Virus record (IMG/VR): IMGVR_UViG_3300031567_000022
Location: 1-41,849 of that record
Reading direction: 5' to 3' (one strand)
Length of the DNA stretch: 41,849 nt
Origin: a virus
The notes under the pieces are model-generated. The model was not told the DNA's origin. It made no database searches and saw nothing but the letters and a program-made list of their open reading frames with translations. Shown here one piece after another: positions 23,058 to 31,909 of this stretch (its first letter is position 1; each line of letters opens with the position of its first letter). Position numbers and translations under genes: made by a program.

Positions 23058-25203
23058 AGTCGGTGTAGAACTCGTCGTCCAGGGTCTCTCGGACTACCTC
23101 TCGAACCTCAGGAAAGGGACTGAGGCCGTCCGGGGGTTTGGTGACACTGTCTCCCAGCAGTCACCGAAGATCAACGGATTTCGAGAGATTGCAATCGGAG
23201 CCTTTCGTCAAGTTGGGGCTCTCAGTGTCAACCTTCTCGGATCAGCAGCCTCGTCGTTCGTTGGCCTCAGTCGAAGTGGCTTCGAGGCCGTCAAGTCCTA
23301 CGAGACCCTCTCGAAGTCACTTGAAGCCCTAACTGCACGAGAAATCCTCAGAGCCGGGACCGCCAAGGACATGGCGGAGGCGATGAAGTTGGCGGTCCCG
23401 GTTGCACAGGAGAATATCCGGTGGCTCGAGCGGCTGGCAATCGTGTCTCCGTACGAGGTAGAAGACATCGCCGGAGCCTATCGACTGGGAGCTGCATTGG
23501 GGTTCACTTCTGACCAGTTGAAAGAGCTCATTTCTCGAACGGTTGACTGGGGATCGGCCACGGGACAATCAGGATCAGCAATTGAGCGAGTGATGCTCGC
23601 CCTCGGTCAAATGAATACCAAGGGCAAAACGACCGGAGAAGAGATGCTCCAACTGGTCGAAGCAGGTGTCTCCGCCTGGGACTACCTTGCCCAAGCTCTG
23701 GGCACGAATACACAGAAAGCACAAGAACTGGTCTCAAAAGGTCTGGTCCCAGCAGAGTTTACCATTCAAGCTGTTGCTAAGGGACTGGGGTTCGATTTCC
23801 AGGGAGCTGCAGAAGCTTCGGCGGAAACCCTCCAAGGATTGACCAGTTCGATCAGTGACCTTGCCAATCGGGCCCTTCGAGAAGCCTTTACTCCAGCCCT
23901 ACGGGTGATCCAGCCGTACCTTGTCCAGCTTGTTGACCTCTTGGGCAGTCCTGCTTTCCTGGCGATTGTCACCCAGATTGGGTCTTCGATCGGAGTATTC
24001 GCGAAGCGAGTCCTCGAACTTGCTGAGGGGATTGCCACGGCCCAGGACCCCCTTCAAGCCCTAATTGACAGTGCCTCCTCCCTCCACCCCGTGTTGGGGG
24101 TGGTCATCAAATCTGCTGGTGAGATCGTCTCATACTTCATCGGAATGGCCACCGGGGGAGCACAGGTCCATCAATCTCTATCCAACCTCCCCGGACCGGT
24201 TCAAGCTGTAGTTGGTGTTCTGGGCCAGATGATCGCTTGGATCCGGAACACGATCCAGGTGTTCAAGAATGCTGAAGACTCACATCGGAGTTGGGCAGGG
24301 ATTGTCTCACAAGCCTCATCAACGGTTCGAGCTGTTTCTCAAGCAGTGTCGGACTACCTCCAAGCGGTCTTTACCTTCATCGGAAATTTCATTCGACAAC
24401 ATGGGGCGGAAATCTCACAAACGTTGGTAGCTGCCTGGCAACTAATTGCACAGATCGTTACCTTGACGCTTCAAATTGTCCAAACGGTTGTTACATCGGT
24501 TCTTGGAGCAGTCTCGTCTTTCATTCAGTCGAACCAGGGGGAGATCACAACGATCATACGCACCGCCTGGGATGTCATCTCTAACGTCATTCTCGCGGCC
24601 CTGACGTTGATCCAGGGGGTCTTGACAGCTGTCCTCCGAGCGATCCAGGGAGATTGGCGTGGGGCCTGGGATGCTATCGTCTCAGCGACACGGGAGGTCG
24701 TGTCACGGATCCAATCAGCACTCACCAGTCTTCGCCCCGTGGTTGAGTCCGCCTTCCGAGCTGCGACCGAGGCCGTCAAGCAGGTCTGGGATGGTCTCGT
24801 TCGAGAATCCATGGCCATGGGTCGTCGTCTTATCGAGGGGGTCGCCGGAGGGGTACGGAATGCTGCAGCATGGCTGGCCGAACAAGTTCGATCTGCTCTC
24901 CAAGGGGCCCTCGATGAAGCAAAAGCTCGATTGGGGATCCAGTCGCCATCACGGTACACCGCTCAAATCTTGGGGGTTCCCTTGGCGGAAGGGATTGCTC
25001 AAGGGATCTTACAGAGCCAAGCAGTAATCTCTCGGGCATTTCAGAGGGTCACGATCGAGTCGGCCAGGTCGTCAAGTGTTGAGCGGTCGTATACGTCGAA
25101 CGTTTCGTATACCTACACCTATGCCCCGACCTACATGGGAGGGGCTCCACCGGTTGACGTGTCATTTGACGTAATCCGACTTTCTCTCGCAGGAGGCTAT
25201 TGA
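23044..25203 (+). CDS. Tape measure protein
   Basis: A 719-residue protein, alpha-helical and rich in Ala, Gln and Val, with hydrophobic segments in the middle (about 330-400 and 460-545) and a domain near residues 75-250 that fits the tape measure domain family (LSKSLEALTA, AYRLGAALGF, QMNTKGKTTGEEMLQLVEAG). A late segment LGIQSPSRYTAQILGVPLAEGIAQGI is the common S-P-S-R-x-x-x-x-x-G motif close to the C-terminus of tape measure proteins. At about 0.15 nm per residue the tail would be near 110 nm. Confidence 0.9.
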   Translation: MALPKVGVELVVQGLSDYLSNLRKGTEAVRGFGDTVSQQSPKINGFREIAIGAFRQVGALSVNLLGSAASSFVGLSRSGFEAVKSYETLSKSLEALTAREILRAGTAKDMAEAMKLAVPVAQENIRWLERLAIVSPYEVEDIAGAYRLGAALGFTSDQLKELISRTVDWGSATGQSGSAIERVMLALGQMNTKGKTTGEEMLQLVEAGVSAWDYLAQALGTNTQKAQELVSKGLVPAEFTIQAVAKGLGFDFQGAAEASAETLQGLTSSISDLANRALREAFTPALRVIQPYLVQLVDLLGSPAFLAIVTQIGSSIGVFAKRVLELAEGIATAQDPLQALIDSASSLHPVLGVVIKSAGEIVSYFIGMATGGAQVHQSLSNLPGPVQAVVGVLGQMIAWIRNTIQVFKNAEDSHRSWAGIVSQASSTVRAVSQAVSDYLQAVFTFIGNFIRQHGAEISQTLVAAWQLIAQIVTLTLQIVQTVVTSVLGAVSSFIQSNQGEITTIIRTAWDVISNVILAALTLIQGVLTAVLRAIQGDWRGAWDAIVSATREVVSRIQSALTSLRPVVESAFRAATEAVKQVWDGLVRESMAMGRRLIEGVAGGVRNAAAWLAEQVRSALQGALDEAKARLGIQSPSRYTAQILGVPLAEGIAQGILQSQAVISRAFQRVTIESARSSSVERSYTSNVSYTYTYAPTYMGGAPPVDVSFDVIRLSLAGGY

Positions 25204-27785
25204 TGATCATTCCTTCCGTCCCTGAAAGTCCTAAACAGGGAGCATTTGTCCAACCCGGAGTGTGGTTCATTGCCGTCCCAGAATATCGAGAAAACTTGGT
25301 AAACAACCCGTCGGCAGAACTTTCTCTGAACAACTTTTCCGGGTTCGGTGGGTCAACCCTTGCTCGTGTTACCGACCATTCACGGTTCGGAGCGTATTCG
25401 ATCCGTGTGACTGCCGGAACCACGGGACATGGGCTGATCTATGGAACAACGACAGGGCTCTTTACCTTCGCCGCTACCTGGGCAGCAAGCTGCTGGCTCT
25501 TGGGTTCCACGGGTCATCGGTATGCTCTCGCAATCACCGATACGTCGAACAACCCCATAACGGAGACAGTTGTCACCGGAACCGGACGATGGCAATACCT
25601 CTCACTCGTTCGACGTGAGTTAGATGACAGCCTTACTCGTCGACTTCTAGTCCGGTGTCTGACCTCCTCCTCACCACCATTCTTTGTCGATGGTCTCCAA
25701 TTTGAACGTTGCAGACTCCTCCCGGGACCGTCCACCTACATCGACGGAGACCAGTTCTCTCCGGCAACATCTCAAGAATACTTCTGGGAGGGGACCCCCC
25801 ACGAAAGTCCTTCACATCGACTCGAAACTTGTCGAACCGGGGGAGTCCTTGTCGACCTTACATCCCTTGGGTTGACGGTTTTGTCTCAGGTCGGTCTAGA
25901 TACCCCAATCTACCAACATCGACTCTCGGACAAGTCGAGTCTCCCGGGGGCACACTACTCGTCAACATCACTCAAACCTCGATCGTTTTCCCTCGTGTGC
26001 CGACTCCACGGCGGGAGTACCACTGAGCTCCAACAGTTGAAATCTCGATTGATCAATCTCCTTGCTCCGAGAGACTGGCGAGACCCTTGGTGTCGTCTTG
26101 TATTCGAACCACGGGGGGACCAGGGAGAGGTTGTCGGGGATCGGATCGAAATCTTCTGCCTATATGCCGGAGGGCTCGAAGGGAACCAGTCAAATCCGGT
26201 CTCCGAAACGGTGACCCTCCAGTTCATCCAGCCAGACCCCCGGTTCAAAACAGGGTCTCAAGGGCTATTCCGGTCAGCATCGACATCCACAGTCTCAAAC
26301 CCTGGGTTCTTCTACAACTTCAACCTTGACCGGAGACGGTTGAGTTTCCAGGGATCTCCCCCCTCAGTTGGGCCAAACGGCCCTGTTAGAAAAATCCGCT
26401 GGGATGAGTTCGACCAGAGCCTCGTCCTGGGGGGAGCATTCAGCAGTGTTGCAGGAAACCCGATTCGGGCACTCGTTCGTTTTCCCCCTCGAGGAGGGTC
26501 GTTCACCGCCATCGGGAGTGGGACTCACTTTCCGTCAGGAGGGTACATCAACGACCTTCTATGTCTCCCAAACGGAGACATCATCGTTGTCGGGAATTTC
26601 TTAGATGCTGGAGGGTCACCCAACCGTGACCACGTCGCCTACTATCGTCGAAGTACCGATTCCTGGATCGACGCAACTTCGGGGACCCCATTCAACGGTG
26701 AGATCACTTCGGTTGCTTGGGATAGCCTTCGAGGAACATTCTTTGTCGGAGGAGAGTTCACCCAACCGTTCCCATACCTGGCCCAGTTCCAGCTGGGATC
26801 CCCTCCAGCTCCAGTCGGGACTATCAGTCCCAACGGGCCAGTTGTCTCTGTCTATTTCGATGAGAAGAATGACCGTCTCTACGCATCCGGTGAGGTAACC
26901 AACATCTTCACCCGAATCGGCTGGTACAACATGGCTCCAGGATCTTCCGGGTGGAACCAGATGGGCAGTGGGTTTGACTCTCCTCTTGAATGGGCAGCTG
27001 ATTTCTACGAGCTCCCGTCAGGGAACCTTTTAGTCCTCGGGAGCTTTGCCGATGCCGGGGGAGTCCCGAACACACGGGGGGCAGCGGTATGGAACGGGTA
27101 TCAATGGCAAGCCATCAGTGATGCTCTCGATGAAGGAGGACCGATCCGATCTGGTGTCGGGAGACAGGCACACCAAGTAGACAACGGGATGATTGTTGTA
27201 GCCGGAACATCTCGAACTGGTTACGGTCGATGCCGGTCCTACCCCTCCCGTGTGGGGTGGATCCAGGGGTCTTCTTGGGTCCCCTTCGGGATTGTTGAAG
27301 ACATGTCAGCCAACTTGAACGTGGCTACTGTCTGTGCTCGTCCAGGAGGAAGAGTCTTCGTTGGACGAGAATACAACATCCCCGGGTCGATGCCCAACCG
27401 TGCCACATTCACCTACCCCGGAACGGCTCCCACATTTCCCGTGTTCCGTGTTACGGTCGGGGGATGGACGTTTGGGCTTGACTATGAAGCTTGGCCTTGT
27501 CTATACTACATCCGAAACCTTCGAACCGGTGAGACACTTTACTTTGACGACTTCACCCTTCGGGATGAAACGGTCATCATTGACTTTCAGTCGGGGATCC
27601 CTCGAGTAGTAAGCTCTCGTCGGGGGGATCAATCCGACAAGATCCTCTCTGGATCCCTTGTAACGATTGTCCCGGGGGAGAACACCATCGAAGTCCTTGC
27701 ACGTGAGGTCTCAGGGTTCCCGGTGTCTTGGACGGCGTGGTGGTCAATTGAACACAGTCACTTGGGAGGAGCGATATGGCAGTAG
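25203..27785 (+). CDS. Distal tail (Dit-like) protein with carbohydrate-binding and propeller modules
   Basis: An 860-residue protein; ATG 25203 overlaps the tape measure stop (TGATG) and follows GGAGG. Residues about 30-185 look like a CBM-type beta sandwich (ENLVNNPSAELSLNNFSGFG and AYSIRVTAG). About 195-350 resemble the N-terminal Dit domain (LTVLSQVGLDTP, RSFSLVCRL, RLVFEP). About 365-720 are a beta-propeller with repeats of the type LVLGGAFSSVAGNPI, IIVVGNFLDAGGSPN, FFVGGEFT and LLVLGSFADAGGVPN. About 735-860 look like the remaining Dit galectin-like part (VIIDFQSGIPRVV). Attachment of Dit to the tape measure gene is standard; the two inserted modules are probably for host surface polysaccharide binding. 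Confidence 0.75.
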   Translation: MIIPSVPESPKQGAFVQPGVWFIAVPEYRENLVNNPSAELSLNNFSGFGGSTLARVTDHSRFGAYSIRVTAGTTGHGLIYGTTTGLFTFAATWAASCWLLGSTGHRYALAITDTSNNPITETVVTGTGRWQYLSLVRRELDDSLTRRLLVRCLTSSSPPFFVDGLQFERCRLLPGPSTYIDGDQFSPATSQEYFWEGTPHESPSHRLETCRTGGVLVDLTSLGLTVLSQVGLDTPIYQHRLSDKSSLPGAHYSSTSLKPRSFSLVCRLHGGSTTELQQLKSRLINLLAPRDWRDPWCRLVFEPRGDQGEVVGDRIEIFCLYAGGLEGNQSNPVSETVTLQFIQPDPRFKTGSQGLFRSASTSTVSNPGFFYNFNLDRRRLSFQGSPPSVGPNGPVRKIRWDEFDQSLVLGGAFSSVAGNPIRALVRFPPRGGSFTAIGSGTHFPSGGYINDLLCLPNGDIIVVGNFLDAGGSPNRDHVAYYRRSTDSWIDATSGTPFNGEITSVAWDSLRGTFFVGGEFTQPFPYLAQFQLGSPPAPVGTISPNGPVVSVYFDEKNDRLYASGEVTNIFTRIGWYNMAPGSSGWNQMGSGFDSPLEWAADFYELPSGNLLVLGSFADAGGVPNTRGAAVWNGYQWQAISDALDEGGPIRSGVGRQAHQVDNGMIVVAGTSRTGYGRCRSYPSRVGWIQGSSWVPFGIVEDMSANLNVATVCARPGGRVFVGREYNIPGSMPNRATFTYPGTAPTFPVFRVTVGGWTFGLDYEAWPCLYYIRNLRTGETLYFDDFTLRDETVIIDFQSGIPRVVSSRRGDQSDKILSGSLVTIVPGENTIEVLAREVSGFPVSWTAWWSIEHSHLGGAIWQ

Positions 27786-28906
27786 AGTACGAAGTACGGA
27801 TTCTCGACTGGAACGGTCGTGTCCTCCCTCGAGGGGTCATCCAGCTAGCTGATGTGGACGGTCCAGCTCTGTCATTGAACGTCGGTCTGGGATTGGTCGG
27901 GACAGGGGTCACGGGAACCTGTGAGGTCGGGATCATCGATCTTGATCTCTTCAACCAGCTCAGGAAAGACTACCGAATAGCTGTCTACCGTTCAGTTGAC
28001 GGTGGGCCTGAAACCCTTGAAGCTGATGCTGAATTCCTCATCCGATGGCGACGAATAACGTCAAATGGAGCCAGAATTCGAGGAGTCCACGTCAATGCCC
28101 TCCTTGACAGTCGATTCGTCCTCTACAGTGCTGGGACTCCGTTCACCCAGAAGACAGGGAGGGCATCTGATGTTATCAAGGACTTTGTCCGAGAGAACCT
28201 TGGAGGGGGAGTCTCCCCTCCAGATCGGGATGGAGATGACACCGGAGTGGACATTTCCTCCCTTCTGAGCATTGCTGGGAATTCCGGTGCAGGCCCGAAT
28301 GTGTCCCTCAGCCGGACACGGAGAAGGTTGAGTCAAGTCATCAAAGAGATCTGTGATGCATCTGCTGCAAACGGTCAACCCCTCTTCGCCGAGGTGTACT
28401 CATCCGGTGGTCGTCTCATCTTCGATGTCTTCCCGTCACAGCGGGGGAGAGACCGTCGAGCAGGACGTCCACTGAGTAGGGCAATGGGGAATATCATCGA
28501 TGCCGAATTGGTCATCGATGAAATCGACGAAGTCACCTTCGGGGCCGTTGGAGGAGCAGGAGAGGGAGTCCTCCGATTGATCGGGACTGCTATCGACCGA
28601 CGACGTCTCGAGCGATCCCCCTTCGGTCGAATTGAAGCTTTTACTGAAGATTCGAACATCACAGATCAATCAACGTTGAACCAGCGAGCAGCTGCCCTGG
28701 TCCGTGAGGGTGTCCCTAAGGTCACGTATACCGGGACCATCATCTCCGCTCCGGGGTTCGTCCGGGGAGTAGACTTTGACTACGGAGACTACGTTCGAAT
28801 CGAGGACTTCGACCGCATCTTCTACGCTCGACTAAATACCCTATCGGTAACGGTTCATCAGGGAGTCGTTTCTGACACCCTTCGAGTCAAGGTAGACCAG
28901 ATATGA
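27776..28906 (+). CDS. Baseplate hub/tail-associated protein (Gp37-like)
   Basis: A 376-residue protein in the position after Dit, occupied by tail-associated lysin or baseplate hub proteins. Features fit the siphovirus Gp37-like family: IRGVHVNALLDSRFVLYSAGTPF, ASDVIKDFVRENLG, RRRLSQVIKEICDASAANGQPL, and the C-terminal FDYGDYVRI. No peptidase or lysozyme motif is seen. It overlaps Dit by 10 bp and the next gene by 4 bp. Confidence 0.7.
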   Translation: MAVEYEVRILDWNGRVLPRGVIQLADVDGPALSLNVGLGLVGTGVTGTCEVGIIDLDLFNQLRKDYRIAVYRSVDGGPETLEADAEFLIRWRRITSNGARIRGVHVNALLDSRFVLYSAGTPFTQKTGRASDVIKDFVRENLGGGVSPPDRDGDDTGVDISSLLSIAGNSGAGPNVSLSRTRRRLSQVIKEICDASAANGQPLFAEVYSSGGRLIFDVFPSQRGRDRRAGRPLSRAMGNIIDAELVIDEIDEVTFGAVGGAGEGVLRLIGTAIDRRRLERSPFGRIEAFTEDSNITDQSTLNQRAAALVREGVPKVTYTGTIISAPGFVRGVDFDYGDYVRIEDFDRIFYARLNTLSVTVHQGVVSDTLRVKVDQI

Positions 28907-29433
28907 CACCCGACCTCCTTGCACAGATCTCACAAGAATTCGACCGAGTTTGGGCAGTCCTTCGATCACAGCAGCCACCGGAGATCCCGATCTATGTCGG
29001 GGCCCGATACTACCAGACGGTTGCTCAGAGCATCCCTAATCAAACGTTCACCCCGGTAAACTTCAACACTGTTGGCCATGACAGCCACAATGCTGTCACA
29101 ACGGGCCCCGACTGGAGGTATACGTGTCCTATTCAGGGGATGTACCTCGTAACAACAGGCGTCCTATTCGACGTGGCCTCTTGGGGAACAGGGACAGGTG
29201 CAATCCTATCTCTCTTCCGAACCGGGGTTCGAACTTCGGATCTTACCCACAGAGCCGTCTATTCGACATCAACCATCACTCTACAGATTGCCGGGGCTGC
29301 AATGGTCCGATGTAACCGGGGGGATACCTTGGATGTTCGAGTCTTCCATACTCGGGGGTCTCCTACATCAACCCTACCAACAGAGTTCCACGTCCATATA
29401 GCAATAGCTAGAATACCAGGAGTGTATCCATGA
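28903..29433 (+). CDS. C1q/TNF-like fibre head protein
   Basis: A 176-residue protein. After a short helical start (residues 1-25), the rest has the C1q jelly-roll pattern: ARYYQTVAQSIPNQTFTPVNFNT, then YTCPIQGMYLVTTGV and MVRCNRGDTLDVRVF. C1q-like heads occur as trimeric receptor-binding tips in phages. Overlaps of 4 bp with both neighbours place it in the baseplate/fibre block. Confidence 0.72.
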   Translation: MTPDLLAQISQEFDRVWAVLRSQQPPEIPIYVGARYYQTVAQSIPNQTFTPVNFNTVGHDSHNAVTTGPDWRYTCPIQGMYLVTTGVLFDVASWGTGTGAILSLFRTGVRTSDLTHRAVYSTSTITLQIAGAAMVRCNRGDTLDVRVFHTRGSPTSTLPTEFHVHIAIARIPGVYP

Positions 29434-29918
29434 ACCGAAAACTACTCGCCATTCTTGCTGTCGTCCTCCTCTCCATCCCGTCAGCTTTGGGAGTCTACGC
29501 CATCGTTTCAACCACACGGGGGCAGGTCGCAGGCTGGCTTGCTGCAATCGGGATCGAATTGGCCTACCTTACGGTGGTCACCCTTCGTGTCCCTCGACAT
29601 CTCCAGAAGTACAGCCAGTGGGTTGCTCGGATCGGAGTTGCCACAGCAATCGTCCTCAACATCCTTGCCGACTACAGCCTCCGTGTTCCGGGGGTGTTCC
29701 AGAGTAGCTCAGCCTTTTTATCACAATTCGACTGGGTTTTGTTCCTTTTGAGCATCCTTGTCAGCATCCCTCTCCCAGGACTCGCGTTTGCTATCATGTT
29801 ACTCCTCCATGAGCTTGAGGTTATCGAAAGGTCTATCAATGATACTACGTCTACTCATCCCGTCACTGCTGATCGTCGGAATCATCGTTCCAGTCGTCCC
29901 GTCCCAAGGAGGCCCTAA
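29430..29918 (+). CDS. Membrane protein, unassigned, between fibre and lysis genes
   Basis: A 162-residue protein with four hydrophobic segments (about 6-24, 33-52, 66-85 and 100-127), a basic N-terminus (MNRKLL) and a charged, low-complexity C-terminal tail. Not recognised by family. Position just before the holin and amidase suggests a lysis or host-envelope role. The last 80 bp overlap the next gene in another frame. Confidence 0.6.
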   Translation: MNRKLLAILAVVLLSIPSALGVYAIVSTTRGQVAGWLAAIGIELAYLTVVTLRVPRHLQKYSQWVARIGVATAIVLNILADYSLRVPGVFQSSSAFLSQFDWVLFLLSILVSIPLPGLAFAIMLLLHELEVIERSINDTTSTHPVTADRRNHRSSRPVPRRP

Positions 29919-30300
29919 TCGTGGGGTCTTGACCGGGAGAGCCACGGAGACTCCGATCCCGACTCGAGAGCCTCTCCCCACCCCGACCGTAGGGGCTTAC
30001 CCGATCGCTGATGCTAACGGACAAGTAGCTCCGACAGTCAAGTGGGTTGATGACGGGCGGGTAGAAATCTGTGTTTCAGTTGAGTCAACCGTGTGGAGAT
30101 CACGGGACGGGGTCTCGGGGTGGCTTCTCTATTCAACCCGTGGGGCCGAGTGTCGACTGTGGCCACCCCAGGGGTGGGTTGACATCCACTACGCCTTCCT
30201 ACCGGGGGATGTAGCATGCACAGCCCAGCTTGTCTGCAGCCCACCTCTCCCGATCCGATATCGATACCGGATTATTCTACCGATTATCGGTGTACCGTAA
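29839..30300 (+). CDS. Secreted or membrane-anchored small protein
   Basis: ATG 29839 after GAAAGG is chosen because it begins a clear signal-type segment (MILRLLIPSLLIVGIIVPVV); the frame is open further upstream. The 153-residue product then has a Thr/Pro-rich linker (TPIPTREPLPTPTVG) and an extracellular domain with four cysteines (ICVSV, AECRLW, VACTAQLVC), possibly disulfide-bonded. The start nested in the preceding membrane gene recalls spanin pairs, yet there is no lipobox cysteine, so I do not assign it as a spanin. Confidence 0.6.
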   Translation: MILRLLIPSLLIVGIIVPVVPSQGGPNRGVLTGRATETPIPTREPLPTPTVGAYPIADANGQVAPTVKWVDDGRVEICVSVESTVWRSRDGVSGWLLYSTRGAECRLWPPQGWVDIHYAFLPGDVACTAQLVCSPPLPIRYRYRIILPIIGVP

Positions 30301-30325
30301 ACGACGTAAACGAAAGGAGACTCAC

Positions 30326-30661
30326 ATGGCCATGCTCCAGGACTTCGCAACTGACATCCGAACACAAGCCATCTTCTGGCTTGTTATCATCGATCTTATC
30401 ACCGGAGTCATCGCAGCTCTTCGGACGAGGACCTTCGACTTCTCTCGATTGGGAGAATGGTACTTCACCAACGTCCTCCCCTTCCTCATCGGCCACTTTA
30501 TGATCTTCTCACTGACCTACCTTGGAGTTGACCGACTCCCAGAGATCCGAGATCTCTTGTTCGAAACCCTGGTCACCGTGGGTGCTGGCCCGGCGATTCT
30601 GTCACTGATCACCTCGATCAAGGAGAATGTTCAAGAAGCGAGAGGAACGGGGACAACATGA
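30326..30661 (+). CDS. Holin (probable)
   Basis: A 111-residue protein with AAGGAG before ATG 30326. Two to three membrane helices: about 13-31 (AIFWLVIIDLITGVIAAL), about 45-66 (NVLPFLIGHFMIFSLTYLG) and a weaker one at 78-98, followed by a polar tail. The D-x-I-T-G-V motif after the first helix is common in phage holins of the phi29/Bacillus phage type. Holins permeabilise the cytoplasmic membrane to release the endolysin encoded next, with which it overlaps by 4 bp. Confidence 0.8.
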   Translation: MAMLQDFATDIRTQAIFWLVIIDLITGVIAALRTRTFDFSRLGEWYFTNVLPFLIGHFMIFSLTYLGVDRLPEIRDLLFETLVTVGAGPAILSLITSIKENVQEARGTGTT

Positions 30662-31230
30662 TTCCACACATTCTCGGAGACTGCCTCTCGATCCCTGAAT
30701 GGATCGAGTACATTCGATCATACTCATTCGGGCCCATCCGACCCGATCGGATCGTCCTCCATCACACCTGGCGACCGACTGTGGAACAGTGGAGAGGGTC
30801 AAGGACCCTTCGAGCCATACAGAGGTACTACGGGGGAAAGGGATGGACGGCCGGTCCCCATCTCTTCTGTGCCCCGGACGGGATTTGGCTCTTCACCCCG
30901 ATGAATCGGGTCGGTATCCATGCTGGGGCGGGGAACGGTTCTCTCTCCCGTGGTTGGTATTCGATCGGAGTTGAAATGGTCGGGGACTATGACCACCAAC
31001 GGCCCAGTGGGAGAGTTCTCGACCACACCTGTGCTGTGTTGATCGGACTTGAGCAGAAGCTGTCTCTCCAGCTCGATTCGAAGCTCTACTTCCACCGGGA
31101 CTTCTCACCAAAAACCTGCCCAGGGAGGGCTGTGACACGATCTTGGGTCCTCTCATCAGTCGAACAATGGAGACACTTACGATGGACGGACTTGACTACT
31201 CGACCCTCCTCCGGGAGGGAGGGTGGCTGA
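30658..31230 (+). CDS. Endolysin: N-acetylmuramoyl-L-alanine amidase (Amidase_2)
   Basis: A 190-residue zinc amidase that would cut the bond between muramic acid and the peptide in peptidoglycan. IVLHHTW (about residues 36-42) supplies the first zinc histidine; GPHLFCAPDG and GIHAGAGN (about 60-90) are the middle signature; SIGVEMVGDYD (about 102) and FHRDFSPKTCPG (about 144-155) contain the second histidine and the cysteine ligand or Lys/Thr pair. There is no cell-wall-binding domain beyond a short tail. Confidence 0.9.
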   Translation: MIPHILGDCLSIPEWIEYIRSYSFGPIRPDRIVLHHTWRPTVEQWRGSRTLRAIQRYYGGKGWTAGPHLFCAPDGIWLFTPMNRVGIHAGAGNGSLSRGWYSIGVEMVGDYDHQRPSGRVLDHTCAVLIGLEQKLSLQLDSKLYFHRDFSPKTCPGRAVTRSWVLSSVEQWRHLRWTDLTTRPSSGREGG

Positions 31231-31556
31231 TCTTCATCCTATACATCGCTATTCGAGATCTAATCCCGAGACTACTTGACTCGTGGGACCGTCGAGCAGA
31301 CCAGGCAGAGACTTCACGAGCTGAAGGAACTCGATTTGCATACAGCTTGACTGAGAAGCAGCTCCAGGCGTGGGAAAAGATCGCTGACAAGCTAGAACGA
31401 GTAGCGATCACTCTAGCAAGAGTCGAGGAACTTCTTGAGTCCCAGCAACGGACACTGATCTCTCTCCTCAATTCACAGGCATCGGTCTTGGAGAGACTCG
31501 GCCTTCACCGACGTCTCTTCCAAGACCCTCCAGACTCACGAGAGAAGTCGGGATAA
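31182..31556 (+). CDS. Small membrane-anchored coiled-coil protein (XhlA-like)
   Basis: A 124-residue protein. ATG 31182 with GGAG 9 bp upstream is preferred over an ATG at 31167. One membrane helix (about 16-31, LIFILYIAIRDLIPRLL) is followed by a long charged coiled coil (about 55-100). One membrane helix plus coiled coil next to an amidase and holin resembles XhlA-type lysis proteins. Its end overlaps, tail to tail, the minus-strand gene ending at 31536 by 21 bp. No T-tract terminator is visible. Confidence 0.6.
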   Translation: MDGLDYSTLLREGGWLIFILYIAIRDLIPRLLDSWDRRADQAETSRAEGTRFAYSLTEKQLQAWEKIADKLERVAITLARVEELLESQQRTLISLLNSQASVLERLGLHRRLFQDPPDSREKSG

Positions 31557-31832
31557 AAAGTGGTTCAGGGTAGCCTGTCGTCGGAGGGACGAAGGGAGAC
31601 CCTCGAGGTCATCGTCTCCGTCCCTCCAGACGGTGACTCGATCCCCGACGGTCAACTCGATTGACTCGATCGGGGTGTCAACCTCATCATCGAGGAGAAG
31701 TCTCAGTGCATCAAGAAGACCCCAGCACCAAGCCACCCGAATCCCGTCCTTCTTGAGCCATCCCCCTCGAGCCCTTTCTCCGGGGACCCACGTATAGTCC
31801 GTCCCGTCCGATAAGACAACTTGGAGTTTCAT
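31536..31832 (-). CDS. Small hypothetical protein
   Basis: A 98-residue protein on the minus strand with GGAGG before its ATG at 31832. Starts MKLQVVLSDGTDYTWVP and has a central VAWCWGLLDALRLLLDD helix; rather acidic. Not recognised. The ribosome site and start codon lie in a 21-bp sequence also present at the end of the DUF932 gene. Confidence 0.6.
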   Translation of the reverse strand: MKLQVVLSDGTDYTWVPGERARGGWLKKDGIRVAWCWGLLDALRLLLDDEVDTPIESIELTVGDRVTVWRDGDDDLEGLPSSLRRQATLNHFLSRLLS

Positions 31833-31857
31833 CGCTTACCTCCGGTCAATTTTTGGG

Positions 31858-31909
31858 TGAAGTCTGCTGTTCTACCCCTACCTTGGATAGGGGAGACTAG
31901 CAGACTTCA
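31858..31909 (-). repeat. Nested palindrome element, copy 2, flanked by 21-bp direct repeats
   Basis: Arms TGAAGTCTGCT and AGCAGACTTCA enclose an inner CCCCTA...TAGGGG hairpin. The 52 bp are identical to 33030-33081 and 33104-33155. Its end supplies the stop codon of the DUF932 gene (31907-31909 on the minus strand). Sequences 31828-31848 and 31906-31926 are identical 21-bp copies on either side, as if the element had been inserted with duplication. Confidence 0.9.

Noticed and set aside
29839-30300. An outer-membrane spanin paired with the overlapping upstream membrane gene
   Set aside because: The overlap is suggestive, but there is no lipobox cysteine after the signal segment and the partner has four membrane helices.
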